This document shows positions 1 to 11,703 of a DNA stretch of 64,000 nucleotides, piece after piece. A program made the translations under genes and the position numbers. The DNA is taken from positions 132,332,535 through 132,396,534 of the forward strand of contig CAMZMU010000041.1 in assembly GCA_947311845.1 (NCBI GenBank), written 5' to 3'. Origin of the DNA: Poa pratensis. Lineage: Eukaryota > Streptophyta > Magnoliopsida > Poales > Poaceae. Position 1 is the first letter of the stretch; each line of letters starts with the position of its first letter. The notes under the pieces are model-generated. The model was not told where the DNA came from, ran no database searches, and worked only from the letters and a program-made list of their open reading frames with translations.

Positions 1-796
1 CCCATCAGTCGGAGGTGGGGATCAGCATTGCTTTGTTCCTTCTAGCAGGTACGTTTCCTTCAGTATGGAAAGGAAAATAGCAACTATTAGTTATCACTAA
101 ATATGTTGAATCACTTACACCAACGTTTTGCCTCTCGGTAGCATTGATTCATCCTTTCCACATGTGACACTGCAATTTGTGGGTGGTGCTGTCATGCAAT
201 TGAAGCCAAAGAATTATCTGCATTCTGTAAGTCCAAAATCCTTACAGTGTTGAAATTCTTTTCAGTTACATATCTGGATTACTGTTACCAAACTTATTTG
301 TCTGAAATGGAAAAAATATTTCTAGAGTGACAAATCCATTTATTGCATTGCCTGGCAAAGGAACAGGCAGCGGGTAACTATCCTTGGAGGTTAGTCAAAC
401 TAAATCTAAATTCTTAAATATACCTATTCAACGCTTTTTTTTTATAGTTGCAATGCACTCTGAATCTTCTATTTTCTGCTAACTATGTGATCACTTTGTC
501 GCAGATATCATTTTAGCAGATAAAATAATCGTTCATGACATGGAAAACATGCTATTAGGATGGATTGATTATAATTGTAAGCACAATAATCTTTCTCCAT
601 TATACTATTACTTGCTCCCATTTTAATCTACAACCCTCGATTAACAAATTAAATATTTCTTTCAGGTTCTCTACCATTCCATGTTACTACCTTATCCCAG
701 AAGAAAACTGTCAATTCTGCACATGCATCACAGAAAATCTCATTGCCTGTTGCAATTGTTATCTTGGTTACTTTTAGTTTCATTTTCCGCCTCTAG
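1..796 (+). CDS. Aspartyl protease family (A1) gene, 3' part only
   Basis: Five exons fit without a phase break: 1-48, 142-226, 326-389, 505-576 and 666-796 (TAG 794-796); the 5' part lies outside the window. The spliced product reads like the C-terminal lobe of plant pepsin-like proteases: FPHVTLQFVGGAVMQLKP, a YCIAWQ segment, then VTILGDIILADKIIVHDMEN and LGWIDYNC, which match the family's conserved ILGD..L.DK..VYD.EN...GW..YNC block. The product ends in a hydrophobic tail (ISLPVAIVILVTFSF) just before the stop, as in GPI-anchored or membrane-tethered members of the group. The two catalytic Asp motifs would lie upstream and are not visible. All four introns are GT-AG. No stop or frameshift is seen in the visible part, so it may be an intact gene. 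Confidence 0.85.
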
Positions 797-3700
797 TTAG
801 AAATCAGCAACTAAAGGTATGTCATATATACCGCTAACATGATTTGGTGCCTCACTAGACTCATCAACTTCAAATATATTTTTTGCTGGCAAACTATTGC
901 ACTTTAGGTGTGTTTAATTTCGTAACTCGCCGTGTTTGTAAGCTCATGGTAATATTACTTTCATGCCTCCATACTAACTACTAGCTTTATGAGAGTAAAT
1001 CGCCATTGCCAGACTCCAAGATACAAATAAAGAAATAAAAAGTCAGACAAAAAATATTGGCCACCAATTTTATTGACAAACTCTTGAAATGAAATGATTT
1101 TTTCATCGAATGGTTCATGTTCACTGATAAGAACAAATGCACAAGAAAGCCATATTTGTACAGATAGATCCAAGTTGGTAGCAGAAAATCATCTAATTCA
1201 AGGCACTTGCTAACTTGGCATTTGAATTGTAGAAGGTCCAACTTATACCATAATTATCTAGTTCTATCAACATTCGAGAAACCCATCTCTCACAATGGAT
1301 ATTTAATTGAAGGCATTCCGATTTCTGGGTTCCACTTAAGGATCTGCGACACATTCTGTATCTTTGCAGCGCATTTTGTGCTATGTGCTTGAGTACTCAT
1401 CAACTTATTTGATGTGTGTCCAGGTACCTAATGGATGGACCTAGTTCCCTACGAGGTACTTCCACTGCATTGGCCAGAGTGAGACGGAGCATGGATCTGC
1501 TACTTTTAATGTCCAGCTAGCTTCTTCAGCACACATTACCGTTGATCAATCTTAATTATGTAGGAGTAAATGGCTACAGTAAGAATCATAATATGCTATA
1601 GAATCCAGTGCAATCTTCTAGGAGTATATGGCCATATATCATGACATAATTCGTTGATCTGTTCTCGACCATTTGGACAGCTTATCAGTTTCAGCTTCGA
1701 AATGGTTGCTGCATAGATATTTTTTGTAGTGGCGTAAGTTCAGCCAGGAAGTGATCACTGATCAGCATTATACATACCCACTACGAGTAATCGTAGATAT
1801 TTATCTCGTTAATATCCTAGAGAAGAACTAGCAGGCACTGAAATGTAGGTATGGCAAATAGAACATATCGTGCAAAACAAAAAAGAACATCCTACCTTCT
1901 TTCTCTCCAGGACCATCATCTCCAGTCTTCACCACAGTTGCAATGCGTTCCAGCTTATTTTTTTACTGTTTTTTTTTGTTGCGGGGATGGCCATTTCCAG
2001 CTTCAACCTAATCTCAAGGTCCGTCCAAATCATTTCGTACCTTGAGCCCACCAGATAATGCAGCATTGACACGACCAAAGCATTGCCCCCAATTACTAAC
2101 TAATTTCCCGGTCCGCTCTTCCCCTTCGAAGTTCGAACCTCGAAAGGGGATCCGCGCTCCTAGGAAAATGAAGAACGACCTCAGATCAATGTCCAAAGAA
2201 CCAAAAAAAAACGAGGGGAAGATGGCTTGAAGTCTTGAACTATCCTCTGGTCTGGTAATCCTCCATGAAAAATTCCATGACGCGCCAACCCCACCCGGTG
2301 GGAAGGTGTCGCGGTGGAGGCGAAGACGAGTGGTGAGCCCAATTTTTTATTTCGAGAAATCTGAGATACGCAAATGCCTCCATATTGTGCCGACTTTTTT
2401 ATAAAGGGATCCCTTTTCTATTATTTTTTAATCTGAGATACTGAATCCGTTTCAAAATGCATTATATTTTGGATTTGTCATAATCAAACTTCTTTAAATT
2501 TACCAACTTCTATAACACTAAGCTAGTTTCAAATAAATTCATCATCAATTATTTTTCACACTACATATGTTTGTTGTCATAAATGCTGGTAAATTTTCTA
2601 GAAAGTCAAACTAAATTATTTTTTACTTAGCAATAGTCTAAAACATCTTACATTTTGGGATCCAGAAGTACTTTACTCACCGGTGTATATCTCGACTTGT
2701 TTTCACTAGTCCCTATATCTACCAATTTTTACATTATCCTTTCTAGTATGGAAAAAAAGAACATGCCTCGCTTCTTATGGCAAAAAGAAGAACATAAAAA
2801 TAAATATTGATAGGCCAAATACCAAGAGATCAGGGTGGGCTTGCGGTGGAGGATATTTACATTCAAAATATTGGTTTGCTCAACAAGTGGCTTGAGAGTG
2901 CCATTTTGGAACTCGAGCTACATGGCTCTTGACATTTTCAAAATTCGAAAATGGTATTTAAAAGTTTTAAAAAGTTCTGAAAAGCCTCTTAGATGTAGAT
3001 GATGATGTATTCTAATAGTATGAAAAAAAATCAATTCTAAAGACTATATTTTGGGCTGTGCAAAATTGACAAAATCATGGATCTGAAATAGTGAATAGTG
3101 TAGATTTTGAAATCTCTAACATTTGCCAAATTTTATCATTCTGTGTAGCCAAAAATACAATGTATTTCACCTTGGGATTTTTTTCCCGTTGGTAGAAAGC
3201 ATCACTGTCTACATCTAGAACTTTTGTCCAATTTTTTTGAAACTTTAAAATGTTGAATTTGAATTTTTAGAAATATTAGGAGTCGTGCAGCTCTGGCTCC
3301 ATTTTAGGTTTCCAGTTTTTAAGTTGCTTACAAGCAAACATAATAGTATAACCAACGGCTATAATGTTTTTTTGAAGAAAATTCCACCAATGTATTTATA
3401 ATCATCAACAACAGTACAAAGTTTTTAAAATAATAAGAAATACAGGTAGATCACTGAATCACTTAGCAACGACTACAAGCATTGGAACAAACCGAAGGCG
3501 CGTCGTCATCCTCACCCCTCTTGTAGTATAAAATGGGATGTCCTCTAGCCAATTTCGTCCGAATATTATATGACTGCCATAGGATTTTTTTCCTCCAAGT
3601 ACATGTGTTTGCTCAATAATGTTTTACAGATTGATGGGTTGGACCAGATGCATGTGTGGCACATTTAGTTTAGTGCGTTCTTCATATTTTATTAGGTGTT

Positions 3701-4079
3701 TTATTTTTAGATGTTTTCATATTTAACTCTAGCTATCATATTATAGTAGGGATTTTATCTTGGTGACCAGCATTATTTATGCCTTGTGACTTTCCTCTCG
3801 ATTGAGGCGGGGGATTCTTCCTCCTGGTAAGTCCACTTATTTAATTTTACTTTTACATTATTTATGTTCTCACCGGGAAATCAACATGGGCTCATTTGTC
3901 TTCCCAGCTGGTAGTTCGTGCTGAAACGAGAGTTTCAAGTGTCTCTTTTTCCATATGACACCGAGTGAAAAAAAAAATCATCGTACTTCTTCACTGTCGC
4001 CCGACAGTTGTACGGCAAGTCCATTAATCATTTGCACTTGCATTTACTTAATTTCTGATTTTCTACATTTACCTTACAA
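797..4079. other. Gene-poor stretch with MITE-like remnants
   Basis: No convincing gene. Positions 797-2300 look like 3' UTR or intergenic DNA with short meaningless frames. Around 2430-2670 a degenerate Stowaway-like repeat can be seen (CCGTTTCAAAATGCATTA near the left end and AAAACATCTTACATTTTG near the right). Positions 2900-3310 hold an AT-rich repeat whose wording resembles the stretch at 46530-46780, so both are probably copies of one dispersed, unclassified repeat. The rest is unassigned. Confidence 0.4.
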
Positions 4080-4216
4080 CGTTTGTTTTTTGAAATAATA
4101 AGAACCCAAATATGCGTGAATGCGTCCGTGAGGATTTGAACCTGGGTGGCTGGGTTGTACATCCACTTTACTAACCAAGTGAGCTGGACTTGAACCTGGG
4201 TGGCTGGGTTGTACAT
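4080..4216 (-). repeat. tRNA-derived SINE-like fragment with duplicated B box
   Basis: On the minus strand a tRNA-like A box (AGCTCACTTGGTTAGTAAAG) is followed by a B box (GGTTCAAATCC, 4136-4146) and then by A-rich sequence near 4080-4092. About 30 bp around the B box is repeated upstream (second B box near 4188-4198), so the promoter half is partly duplicated. No cloverleaf can be folded, so this is not a tRNA gene. Family not identified. Confidence 0.5.
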
Positions 4217-5730
4217 TTATATTCTAACATTGTGAAATCAACAATGATGGTTGTGAGGTACCATCTGCGCTCATGTTGTGGAGCTCCGCGGAAAAGTTTG
4301 TGCTGAAAGAACACTCGCTGCCATGAGGTTTTGAGTGGCTCTCTTATTGAGATAACATGACATGGTCAGAGCATCTCCAGTCGGAGCCCCCAAAATCGGC
4401 CTCCAAACTGTCCGCGAAGGGCAACCCCTAAAAACAAGCTACAACAACCACATACCTCAAATTTAGATACGAAATTACTACAAAAGCATGCAACGTACAT
4501 CACGCACATATTGCTACCCTTGTCCGCCGCTAACCTATTCTACTCGTCATTGGAGATGACGATGACCGCTGCTGCGCCGGAGCCGGCGCCGAAGCCGGAG
4601 GCGCCCTGTGCCGCACCGGGTGGAGGAGCCGGAGAAGAACCCTGCTCGTCGGAGTCGGAGAAGAGCAAGGCAGATCCGACGTGAGCTTGGCGTAGGTGGT
4701 TTGAAGGCGGCGAGGCATGGTGGAGGTGGATGATGGGGACGAGGTGTCAGCAGCAGCGGTGTTGGAGATATGCCCAAGAGGCAATAATAAAGTTGTTATT
4801 ATTATTATATCTTTATGTTCATGATAAATGTTTACATACCATGCTATAATTGTATTAACTGGAAACTTTGATACGTGTGTGTTTTGTAAACCAGAGTCCC
4901 TAGTAAGCCTCTTGTTTTAACTAGCTTGTTGATTAATTGATGATCATGGTTTCCTGGTCATGGACATTGGATGTTATTAATAACAAGGTCATGTCATTAG
5001 GAGAATGATATGATGGACATACATCCATAGTAAGCATAGCAATAAGATCAAGTCATTAAGTTCATTTTTGCTGTAGCTCTCAAATGCATAGTAACCTAAT
5101 CCTTCGACCATGAGATCATGTTAATCACTAACACCGGAGGAATACTTTGATGACATCAAACACCACTTCGTAATTGGGTGGTTATAAAGGTGGCGTTGGG
5201 TATTCTGAAAGTGAGAGTTGAAGCTCATGGATCAAGAGTGGAATTTGTCCATCCAAATGACGGAAAGATATACTCAGGGCCCTCTCGGTGAAATGACATC
5301 CAATTAGCTTGCAAGCATGTGACTAGGTCACAAGGGATCTCATATCACGGGAACGAGAAAAGAGTGCTTGTCGGTAACGAGATTGAACTAGGTATAGAGA
5401 TACCGATGATCGAATCTCGGATAAGTAAAATATCACGCGACAAAGGGAATTGGTAACGAATGCTTATGGTTCTTTCGATCACAAGGTCATCGTTGAATAT
5501 GTAGGAGCCATTATGGATCTCCAGATCCCGCTATTGGTTATTGATCGGAGAGGTGTCTCGATCATGTCTGCATCATTCGCGAACCGTAGGATGACACACT
5601 TAAGGTTCGGTATAGTTTTAGTAGATATGGAATATGAGATGGAGACCGAATATTGTTTGGAGTCTCGGATGGGATCCAGGACATCACGAGGAGGTTCGGA
5701 ATAGTCCGGAGAATAAGATTCATATAAGCC

Positions 5731-5960
5731 ATGGCTGAGTTCAAATTTGTTTTGAACTCTACTACCTTAGCTACTAAGCAATGGCGGAGTTCAAATTTGT
5801 TTTGAACTCTACTACCTTAGCTACTAAGCAATGGCTAAAGTTCAAATTTGTTTTGAACTCTACTACCTAAGCAATGGCGGAGTTCAAATTTGTTTTGAAC
5901 TCTACTACCTTAGCTACTAAGTAATGGCTAAGTTCAAATTTGTTTTGAACTCTACTTCCT
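5731..5960 (+). repeat. Five tandem palindromic units in the LTR promoter
   Basis: Five copies of a unit of about 42-50 bp centred on TTCAAATTTGTTTTGAAC, whose ends GTTCAAA/TTTGAAC are inverted repeats. They lie just upstream of the LTR TATA box. The same array is in the 3' LTR at 12672-12901. The position suggests an enhancer-like cis element, but that is inference. Confidence 0.85.
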
Positions 5961-6007
5961 TTACTTGGGGAGCAAGTTTGCTTAGGGGCCAAGGCAGCCC
6001 CAACCCC

Positions 6008-6014
6008 TATATAA
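6008..6014 (+). promoter_or_regulatory. LTR TATA box
   Basis: TATATAA in a GC-rich setting (CCCCTATATAAGGAGGGG), 40-50 bp before the GTAGAAACC region where the transcript probably begins. The 3' LTR copy is at 12949-12955. Confidence 0.7.
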
Positions 6015-6488
6015 GGAGGGGCAAGGGGGCATGATAAGATATAGAAGTAGAAACCAAAAACCCTAGCCGCCCCTCTCCTCCCTCCTGCTTCTGTGCCGGC
6101 TTGGCGAAGCCCTGCAGGAATTATTCTCCACCACCATCACCACGCCGTCGTGCTGCTGGGATTCCACGGAGATCTACTACATCCGCTGCCCGCTGGAACG
6201 GGGAGAGGATCGTCTACATCGACAACCGTACGTGTGACCGAGTGCGGAGGTGCTGCCCGTTTACAGCACCGGATTGATCGACTACAGCGATCTTGAGATC
6301 GGCAAGTGATCGACTACATCAACCACGAGATCCAATCTCGTTAAACGCTCAGCGATCTACAAAGGTATAGATCTGATCTCGTAGCATAGATCTCATAGAT
6401 TAGATCTTGGCTCTTCTCCTAGATTAGATCTTGGTTTTATTGGTTTTGCGATAGAAATTTTTTGTTTTCCATGCTGCGAACCCTACAG

Positions 6489-6500
6489 TGGTATCAGAGC
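6489..6500 (+). promoter_or_regulatory. Primer binding site (initiator Met-tRNA)
   Basis: TGGTATCAGAGC, two bases after the 5' LTR. It is the usual plant Copia sequence complementary to the 3' end of initiator methionine tRNA and primes minus-strand cDNA. Confidence 0.9.
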
Positions 6501-7692
6501 CGTGTCTATGCGTAGATCTGTTGCACGAGTAAAACACAATGGTTTTGTGGGCGTTGATGTTTTTGTTATCTTTTTACTCTCGTGTACTTTGCATCTTGCG
6601 GGATGGTGGGATGAAGCGGCTCGGGCTAATTTTACACGTCCTCGGACGATGAGACCTGCTCCACGCTTGATGTGCAACTGGTATTGCACAAGTGGCTTTG
6701 CGGGTGCAGTCTCTCCCACCATAGTTAAGATTCAATTTACAACAGTAACTTGATAATATTTGTATCAGCGTTGTGGTTCATTTTCGTAGGTAAGATCGGT
6801 CTTATTCGAAAGCCCCAAGCCACGTAAAACATGCAAAAAAATTAGAGGCGTCTAACTTGTTTTTGCAGGGGCATGTGATGTGATATGGCCACTATGTGAT
6901 TATGATTATATTTGATGTATGAGATGATCTTTGTTGTAATATGGCAACCGGCAGGAGCCTAATGGTTGTCTTTATAATTTTATGACCTGCGTGTAAAATT
7001 CATCATGTAATAGCTTTATTTCAAGTAGTTGTAATAGTCGCTATAAGTGATGGACAACCATGAAGCAGCGCCATGGACCTTGACGCCTCGCTGGTGATGA
7101 TGGAGATCATGCCCGTGCTTTGGAGATGGAAATCAAAGGCACAAGATGAAAGGCCATATCATATCACATTATAAATTGCATGTGATGTTAATCCTTTTAT
7201 GTATCTTATTTTGCTTAGATCGCGACGGTAGCATTATAAGATGATCCCTTTCACAAAATATCAAGATAATAAAGTGCTCATCCTTAGTATGCACCGTTGC
7301 AAAGACTCGTCGTTTCGAAGCACCACGTGATGATCGGGTGTGATAGACTCTACGTGTGCATACAACGGGTGCAAGCCAGATTTGCACATGCGGAATACTA
7401 AGGTTAACTTGACGAGCCTAGCATGTACAGACATGGCCTCGGAACACGGATAACCGAAAGGTAAAGCATGAGTCATATGAATGATATGATGAACACATTG
7501 TTGTTCGCCTTTGAAACTACATCTTCTCTCGTGAAGATCGGACTTGGTGTAGTGGATTTGGTTCGTGTAATCACTAAGGCAACCTGAGGGATGTTGTTTT
7601 GAGTGGGAGTTCACCTAGTAATTTAGAATTAAAGTTTGAACTCTATTCATCATGAACTTAGTCTAAATATCCTTGCAAATATGTTGTAGATT
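6501..7692 (+). other. Copia untranslated leader
   Basis: About 1.2 kb between the primer binding site and the gag-pol start, with no supported reading frame. A long leader like this is typical of BARE1/Angela elements and usually contains packaging and dimerisation signals. None was identified directly. Confidence 0.6.
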
Positions 7693-10600
7693 ATGGCGCC
7701 ACCTGCAATCAATTTTAATGCGTTCTTAGAGAAAGAAAAGCTGAAAAATACTGGAAGCAACTTTACGGACTGGTTCCGCAATCTGAGGATTGTCCTCAAC
7801 GCTGGTCAGAAGACCTATGTGCTCGATGCACCGCTAGGTGACCCTCCTGCAGAAGATGCTCCCGAAGAGGTTAAAAATGTTTATCTCTCTCGAAAAGAGG
7901 ACTACGGAGTAGTTCAGTGTGCCATCTTGTACGGTTTAGAATCGGAGCTTCAGAAGCGGTTTGAGAACCGCGACCCATCTGAAATCATAAAAGAGCTCAA
8001 AATGATATTTGAGACTCACGCTTCCGTTGAAAGCTATGAAGCCTCTGAAAAGTTCTTTAACTGTAAGATGGAAGAGAATAGCTCCGTTAGCGAGCACGTG
8101 CTCAAGATGTCTGGGCATGCGAATAAACTCCAAGAGTTGGGAATTGTGATTCCTAATGAATTGGGGATACATCGTGTTCTCCAATCACTGCCACCTAGTT
8201 ACAAGAACTTCGTGATGAACTACAATATGCAATGCATGAAGAAGACGCTGCCTGAACTCTTCTCAATGCTTAAAACTGCTGAAGTAGAAATCAAGAAAGA
8301 GCACCAAGTGTTGATGGTCAACAAGACCACTAGTTTCAAGAAACAGGGCAAGCCTAAGAAGGGCGACTTCAAGAAGGGTGGCAAGAAAGCTGCTGCGCCT
8401 CCTAAGAAGCCCAAAGCTGGTCCTAAGCCTGATACTGAGTGTTTCTACTGCAAGGGCGATGGTCACTGGAAGCGTAACTGCCCCAAGTACCTGGCAGATC
8501 TGAAGAATGGCAACATCAAGAAGAAAGGTATATTTGATATACATGTTATTGATGTGTATCTTACTAGTACTCGTAGTAGTGCCTGGGTATTTGATACTGG
8601 TTCGGTTGCTAATATTTGTAACTCGAAACAGGAACTGCGGAATAAACGAAGACTAGCGAGAGACGAGGTGACGATGCGCGTTGGAAATGGATCCAAGGTC
8701 GATGTGATCGCCGTCGGCACGCTCTCTCTTCAACTACCCTCGGGATTAGTTTTAAATCTAAATAATTGTTATTTGGTGCCTGCGTTAAGCATGAACATCA
8801 TTTCTGGATCTTGTTTATTGCGAGACGGTTATTCATTTAAGTCTGAGAATAATGGTTGTTCAATTTATATGAATAATATCTTTTATGGTCATGCGCCTGA
8901 GATGAATGGTTTATTCTTAATGAAACTCGATTGTAGTGATACACATGTTCATAACATAGATGCTAAACAAATAAAATTTAGTGATGATTCCACATACATG
9001 TGGCACTGTCGTCTTGGTCACATTGGAGTGAAGCGCATGAAGAAACTCCATTCTGATGGACTTCTTGAATCACTTGACTTTAAGTCACTTGATAGATGCG
9101 AAGCATGTCTTATGGGAAAAATGACTAAGAGTCCATTTACTGGAGTAATGGAGCGAGCTACTGAATTATTGGAAATAATACATACTGATGTGTGTGGACC
9201 AATGAGCGTAGCATCGCGCGGTGGATATCGTTATGTTCTAACTTTCACAGATGATTTAAGTAGATATGGGTATATTTACTTAATGAAACATAAATCCGAA
9301 ACTTTCGAGAAGTTTAAGGAATTCCAAAGTGAAGTAGAAAATCAACGTAACAAGAAGATTAAGTTTCTGCGTTCTGATCGTGGAGGTGAATATCTGAGTT
9401 ATGAGTTTGGCATGTATTTAAAGAAATGCGGAATACTTTCACAGTTGACGCCGCCTGGAACACCACAGCGCAATGGTGTGTCTGAACGTCGTAATCGTAC
9501 TCTCTTAGATATGGTTCGATCTATGATGTCACTTACAGATTTACCGTTATCATTTTGGGGTTATGCATTAGAGACAGCCGCATTCACTTTAAATAGGGCA
9601 CCATCAAAATCCGTTGAAACGACACCATATGAATTGTGGTTTGGGAAGAAACCTAAGCTGTCGTTCCTCAAAGTTTGGGGCTGCGAGGCTTATGTAAAGA
9701 AGTTACAACCTGAGAAGCTCGAACCCAAAGCGGAGAAATGCGTTTTCATAGGATACCCTAAAGAAACAATTGGGTATACCTTCTATCACAGATCCGAAGG
9801 CAAGATTTTCGTTGCCAAGAATGGATCCTTTCTTGAAAAGGAGTTTCTCTCAAAAGAAGTGACTGGAAGGAAAGTAGAACTCGACGAGGTTATTGAACCT
9901 TCTCTCGAACTTGCGAGTAGCGCAGCGCCGGAAGATGTTCCAGTGCCGCCTTCATCAACAAGAGAGGAAGCTAATGATAATGATCATGAAACTTTGAACG
10001 AAGCAACTACTGAACGTCGCAGGTCAACAAGGATTCGTACCACTCCTGAATGGTTCGATCCTATTATGAGTGTCATGTTGGTGGACAACAATGATGACCC
10101 TGCGACGTATGATGAAGCGATGATGAGCCCGGATTCCAACAAATGGCAAGAGGCCATGAAATCCGAAATGGGATCCATGTATGATAACCAAGTATGGACT
10201 TTGGTGGAGTTACCTGACGGTCGCAAGGCTGTCGAGAATAAATGGATTTTCAAAAGAAAAACAGACGCTGATGGAAACATAACCGTCTATAAAGCTCGAC
10301 TTGTCGCGAAAGGGTTCCGACAAATTCAAGGAGTTGACTACGATGAGACTTTCTCACCGGTAGCGAAGCCAAAGTCTGTGAGGATTTTGTTAGCAATTGC
10401 TGCATTTTTCGATTATGAAATTTGGCAGATGGATGTCAAAACGGCGTTCCTTAATGGTGACATTGAGGAAGAGTTGTATATGGTACAACCCAAGGGTTTT
10501 ATCGATCCTGAAAATGCAGACAAGGTATGCAAACTTCAGCGCTCCATTTATGGACTGAAGCAAGCATCCCGAAGTTGGAATCAACGTTTTGATAAGGTAA

Positions 10601-11670
10601 TCAAAAACTTTGGGTTTATACAAACTTATGGAGAAGCTTGTGTTTACAAGAAAGTGAGTGGGAGCTCTATAGTATTCCTGGTACTATATGTAGATGACAT
10701 ATTGTTAATTGGGAATGATATAGAATTTCTTGAAAGCGTCAAAGGCTATTTGAATAATAGTTTTTCGATGAAGGATCTTGGCGAAGCAGCGTATATATTA
10801 GGCATCAAGATTTATAGAGATAGATCAAGACGCTTAATAGGGCTTTCACAAAGTACATATCTTGACAAAGTTCTAAAGAAGTTTAGAATGGATGAAAGCA
10901 AGAAAGGGTTCTTGCCCATGTTGCCAGGTAAGGAATTGAGTAAAACTCAATGCCCGGCTACGGCAGAAGAAAGAGATAGGATGAACAAAATCCCCTATGC
11001 CTCGGCCATAGGCTCTATCATGTATGCCATGATATGTACAAGACCGGATATCGCACATGCTGTTAGTTTGACCAGCAGATATCAAAGTGATCCTGGAATG
11101 GAACACTGGACAGCGGTCAAGAATATCCTGAAGTATTTAAAAAGGACTAAGGATATGTTTCTTTCTTATGGAGGTGACGAAGAGCTTGTTGTAAACAGTT
11201 ACACCGATGCTAGTTGGAACTCCGATCCGGATGACTCGAAGTCACAATCTGGATACGTATTTATTTTGAATGGTGCAGCAGTGAGCTGGAGGAGTGCCAA
11301 GCAAAGCGTCGTGGCGAAATCTTCAACTGAGTCAGAATACATAGCCGCTTCAGAAGCTGCACAGGAAGCAATCTGGGTGAAGGAGTTCATTACAGAACTT
11401 GGTGTGGTTCCTAGTGCATTGGACCCGTTGGTTATTTATTGTGATAACACGGGTGCCATAGCCAATGCCCGGGAGCCAAGGTCACACAAGAAGATGAAGC
11501 ATATTAAGCTGCGCTTTCATTCGATTCGTGAGTATGTCCAAGATGGTGACATAGAGATTTGCAAAGTACACACAGATCTAAATGTGGCGGATCCGTTGAC
11601 TAAACCTCTCCCTAGGGCAAAACATGACCAACACCAGAAAGCCATGGGTGTTAGGTACATCACAATGTAA
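7693..11670 (+). CDS. Copia gag-pol polyprotein, intact
   Basis: One open frame of 1325 codons encodes the whole retrotransposition machinery. In order it has a Gag (about residues 1-245) and a lysine-rich linker, then a zinc knuckle CFYCKGDGHWKRNC (about 249-262). The aspartic protease follows with FDTGS (about 301). Integrase has the HCRLGHIG..CEAC zinc motif (about 438-475) and DDE core segments HTDVCGP, FTDDLSRYGY and GVSERRNR. Reverse transcriptase contains YVDDILLIGND (about 998), and RNase H contains DASWNSDPDD, SSTESEYIA and CDNTGAIANA. The order PR-INT-RT-RH defines Copia. The length is normal and no stop or frameshift is seen. It starts at the first ATG after the leader. Transcription would come from the 5' LTR; the mature proteins assemble virus-like particles. 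Confidence 0.97.
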   Translation: MAPPAINFNAFLEKEKLKNTGSNFTDWFRNLRIVLNAGQKTYVLDAPLGDPPAEDAPEEVKNVYLSRKEDYGVVQCAILYGLESELQKRFENRDPSEIIKELKMIFETHASVESYEASEKFFNCKMEENSSVSEHVLKMSGHANKLQELGIVIPNELGIHRVLQSLPPSYKNFVMNYNMQCMKKTLPELFSMLKTAEVEIKKEHQVLMVNKTTSFKKQGKPKKGDFKKGGKKAAAPPKKPKAGPKPDTECFYCKGDGHWKRNCPKYLADLKNGNIKKKGIFDIHVIDVYLTSTRSSAWVFDTGSVANICNSKQELRNKRRLARDEVTMRVGNGSKVDVIAVGTLSLQLPSGLVLNLNNCYLVPALSMNIISGSCLLRDGYSFKSENNGCSIYMNNIFYGHAPEMNGLFLMKLDCSDTHVHNIDAKQIKFSDDSTYMWHCRLGHIGVKRMKKLHSDGLLESLDFKSLDRCEACLMGKMTKSPFTGVMERATELLEIIHTDVCGPMSVASRGGYRYVLTFTDDLSRYGYIYLMKHKSETFEKFKEFQSEVENQRNKKIKFLRSDRGGEYLSYEFGMYLKKCGILSQLTPPGTPQRNGVSERRNRTLLDMVRSMMSLTDLPLSFWGYALETAAFTLNRAPSKSVETTPYELWFGKKPKLSFLKVWGCEAYVKKLQPEKLEPKAEKCVFIGYPKETIGYTFYHRSEGKIFVAKNGSFLEKEFLSKEVTGRKVELDEVIEPSLELASSAAPEDVPVPPSSTREEANDNDHETLNEATTERRRSTRIRTTPEWFDPIMSVMLVDNNDDPATYDEAMMSPDSNKWQEAMKSEMGSMYDNQVWTLVELPDGRKAVENKWIFKRKTDADGNITVYKARLVAKGFRQIQGVDYDETFSPVAKPKSVRILLAIAAFFDYEIWQMDVKTAFLNGDIEEELYMVQPKGFIDPENADKVCKLQRSIYGLKQASRSWNQRFDKVIKNFGFIQTYGEACVYKKVSGSSIVFLVLYVDDILLIGNDIEFLESVKGYLNNSFSMKDLGEAAYILGIKIYRDRSRRLIGLSQSTYLDKVLKKFRMDESKKGFLPMLPGKELSKTQCPATAEERDRMNKIPYASAIGSIMYAMICTRPDIAHAVSLTSRYQSDPGMEHWTAVKNILKYLKRTKDMFLSYGGDEELVVNSYTDASWNSDPDDSKSQSGYVFILNGAAVSWRSAKQSVVAKSSTESEYIAASEAAQEAIWVKEFITELGVVPSALDPLVIYCDNTGAIANAREPRSHKKMKHIKLRFHSIREYVQDGDIEICKVHTDLNVADPLTKPLPRAKHDQHQKAMGVRYITM

Positions 11671-11690
11671 TCTAGATTATTGACTCTAGT

Positions 11691-11703
11691 GCAAGTGGGA
11701 GAC
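11691..11703 (+). promoter_or_regulatory. Polypurine tract
   Basis: CAAGTGGGAGAC directly before the 3' LTR, purine-rich and in the correct place to prime plus-strand cDNA. Confidence 0.7.

Larger units (their letters stand above)
4760..6487 (+). repeat. Copia 5' LTR
   Basis: 1728 bp, starting TGTTGGAG and ending CCCTACA. It holds a TATA box, a five-copy internal repeat and a transcribed R-like region before the primer binding site. It pairs with 11704-13428. Visible differences are an ATT unit near 4804 and single bases near 5435 and 6041. Confidence 0.95.

Noticed and set aside
4136..4216. Possible tRNA gene from A/B boxes
   Set aside because: No acceptor stem or anticodon arm can be folded, and the B box region is duplicated; a SINE fragment fits better.
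5450..5704. 84-codon frame, identical at 12391-12645
   Set aside because: It lies in the LTR and is duplicated only because the LTR is; no known product and no start context.
5731..5960. Regularly spaced palindromic repeats resembling a CRISPR array
   Set aside because: It is inside a retrotransposon LTR, duplicated in the other LTR, the spacers are themselves repeats, and the host is a plant.
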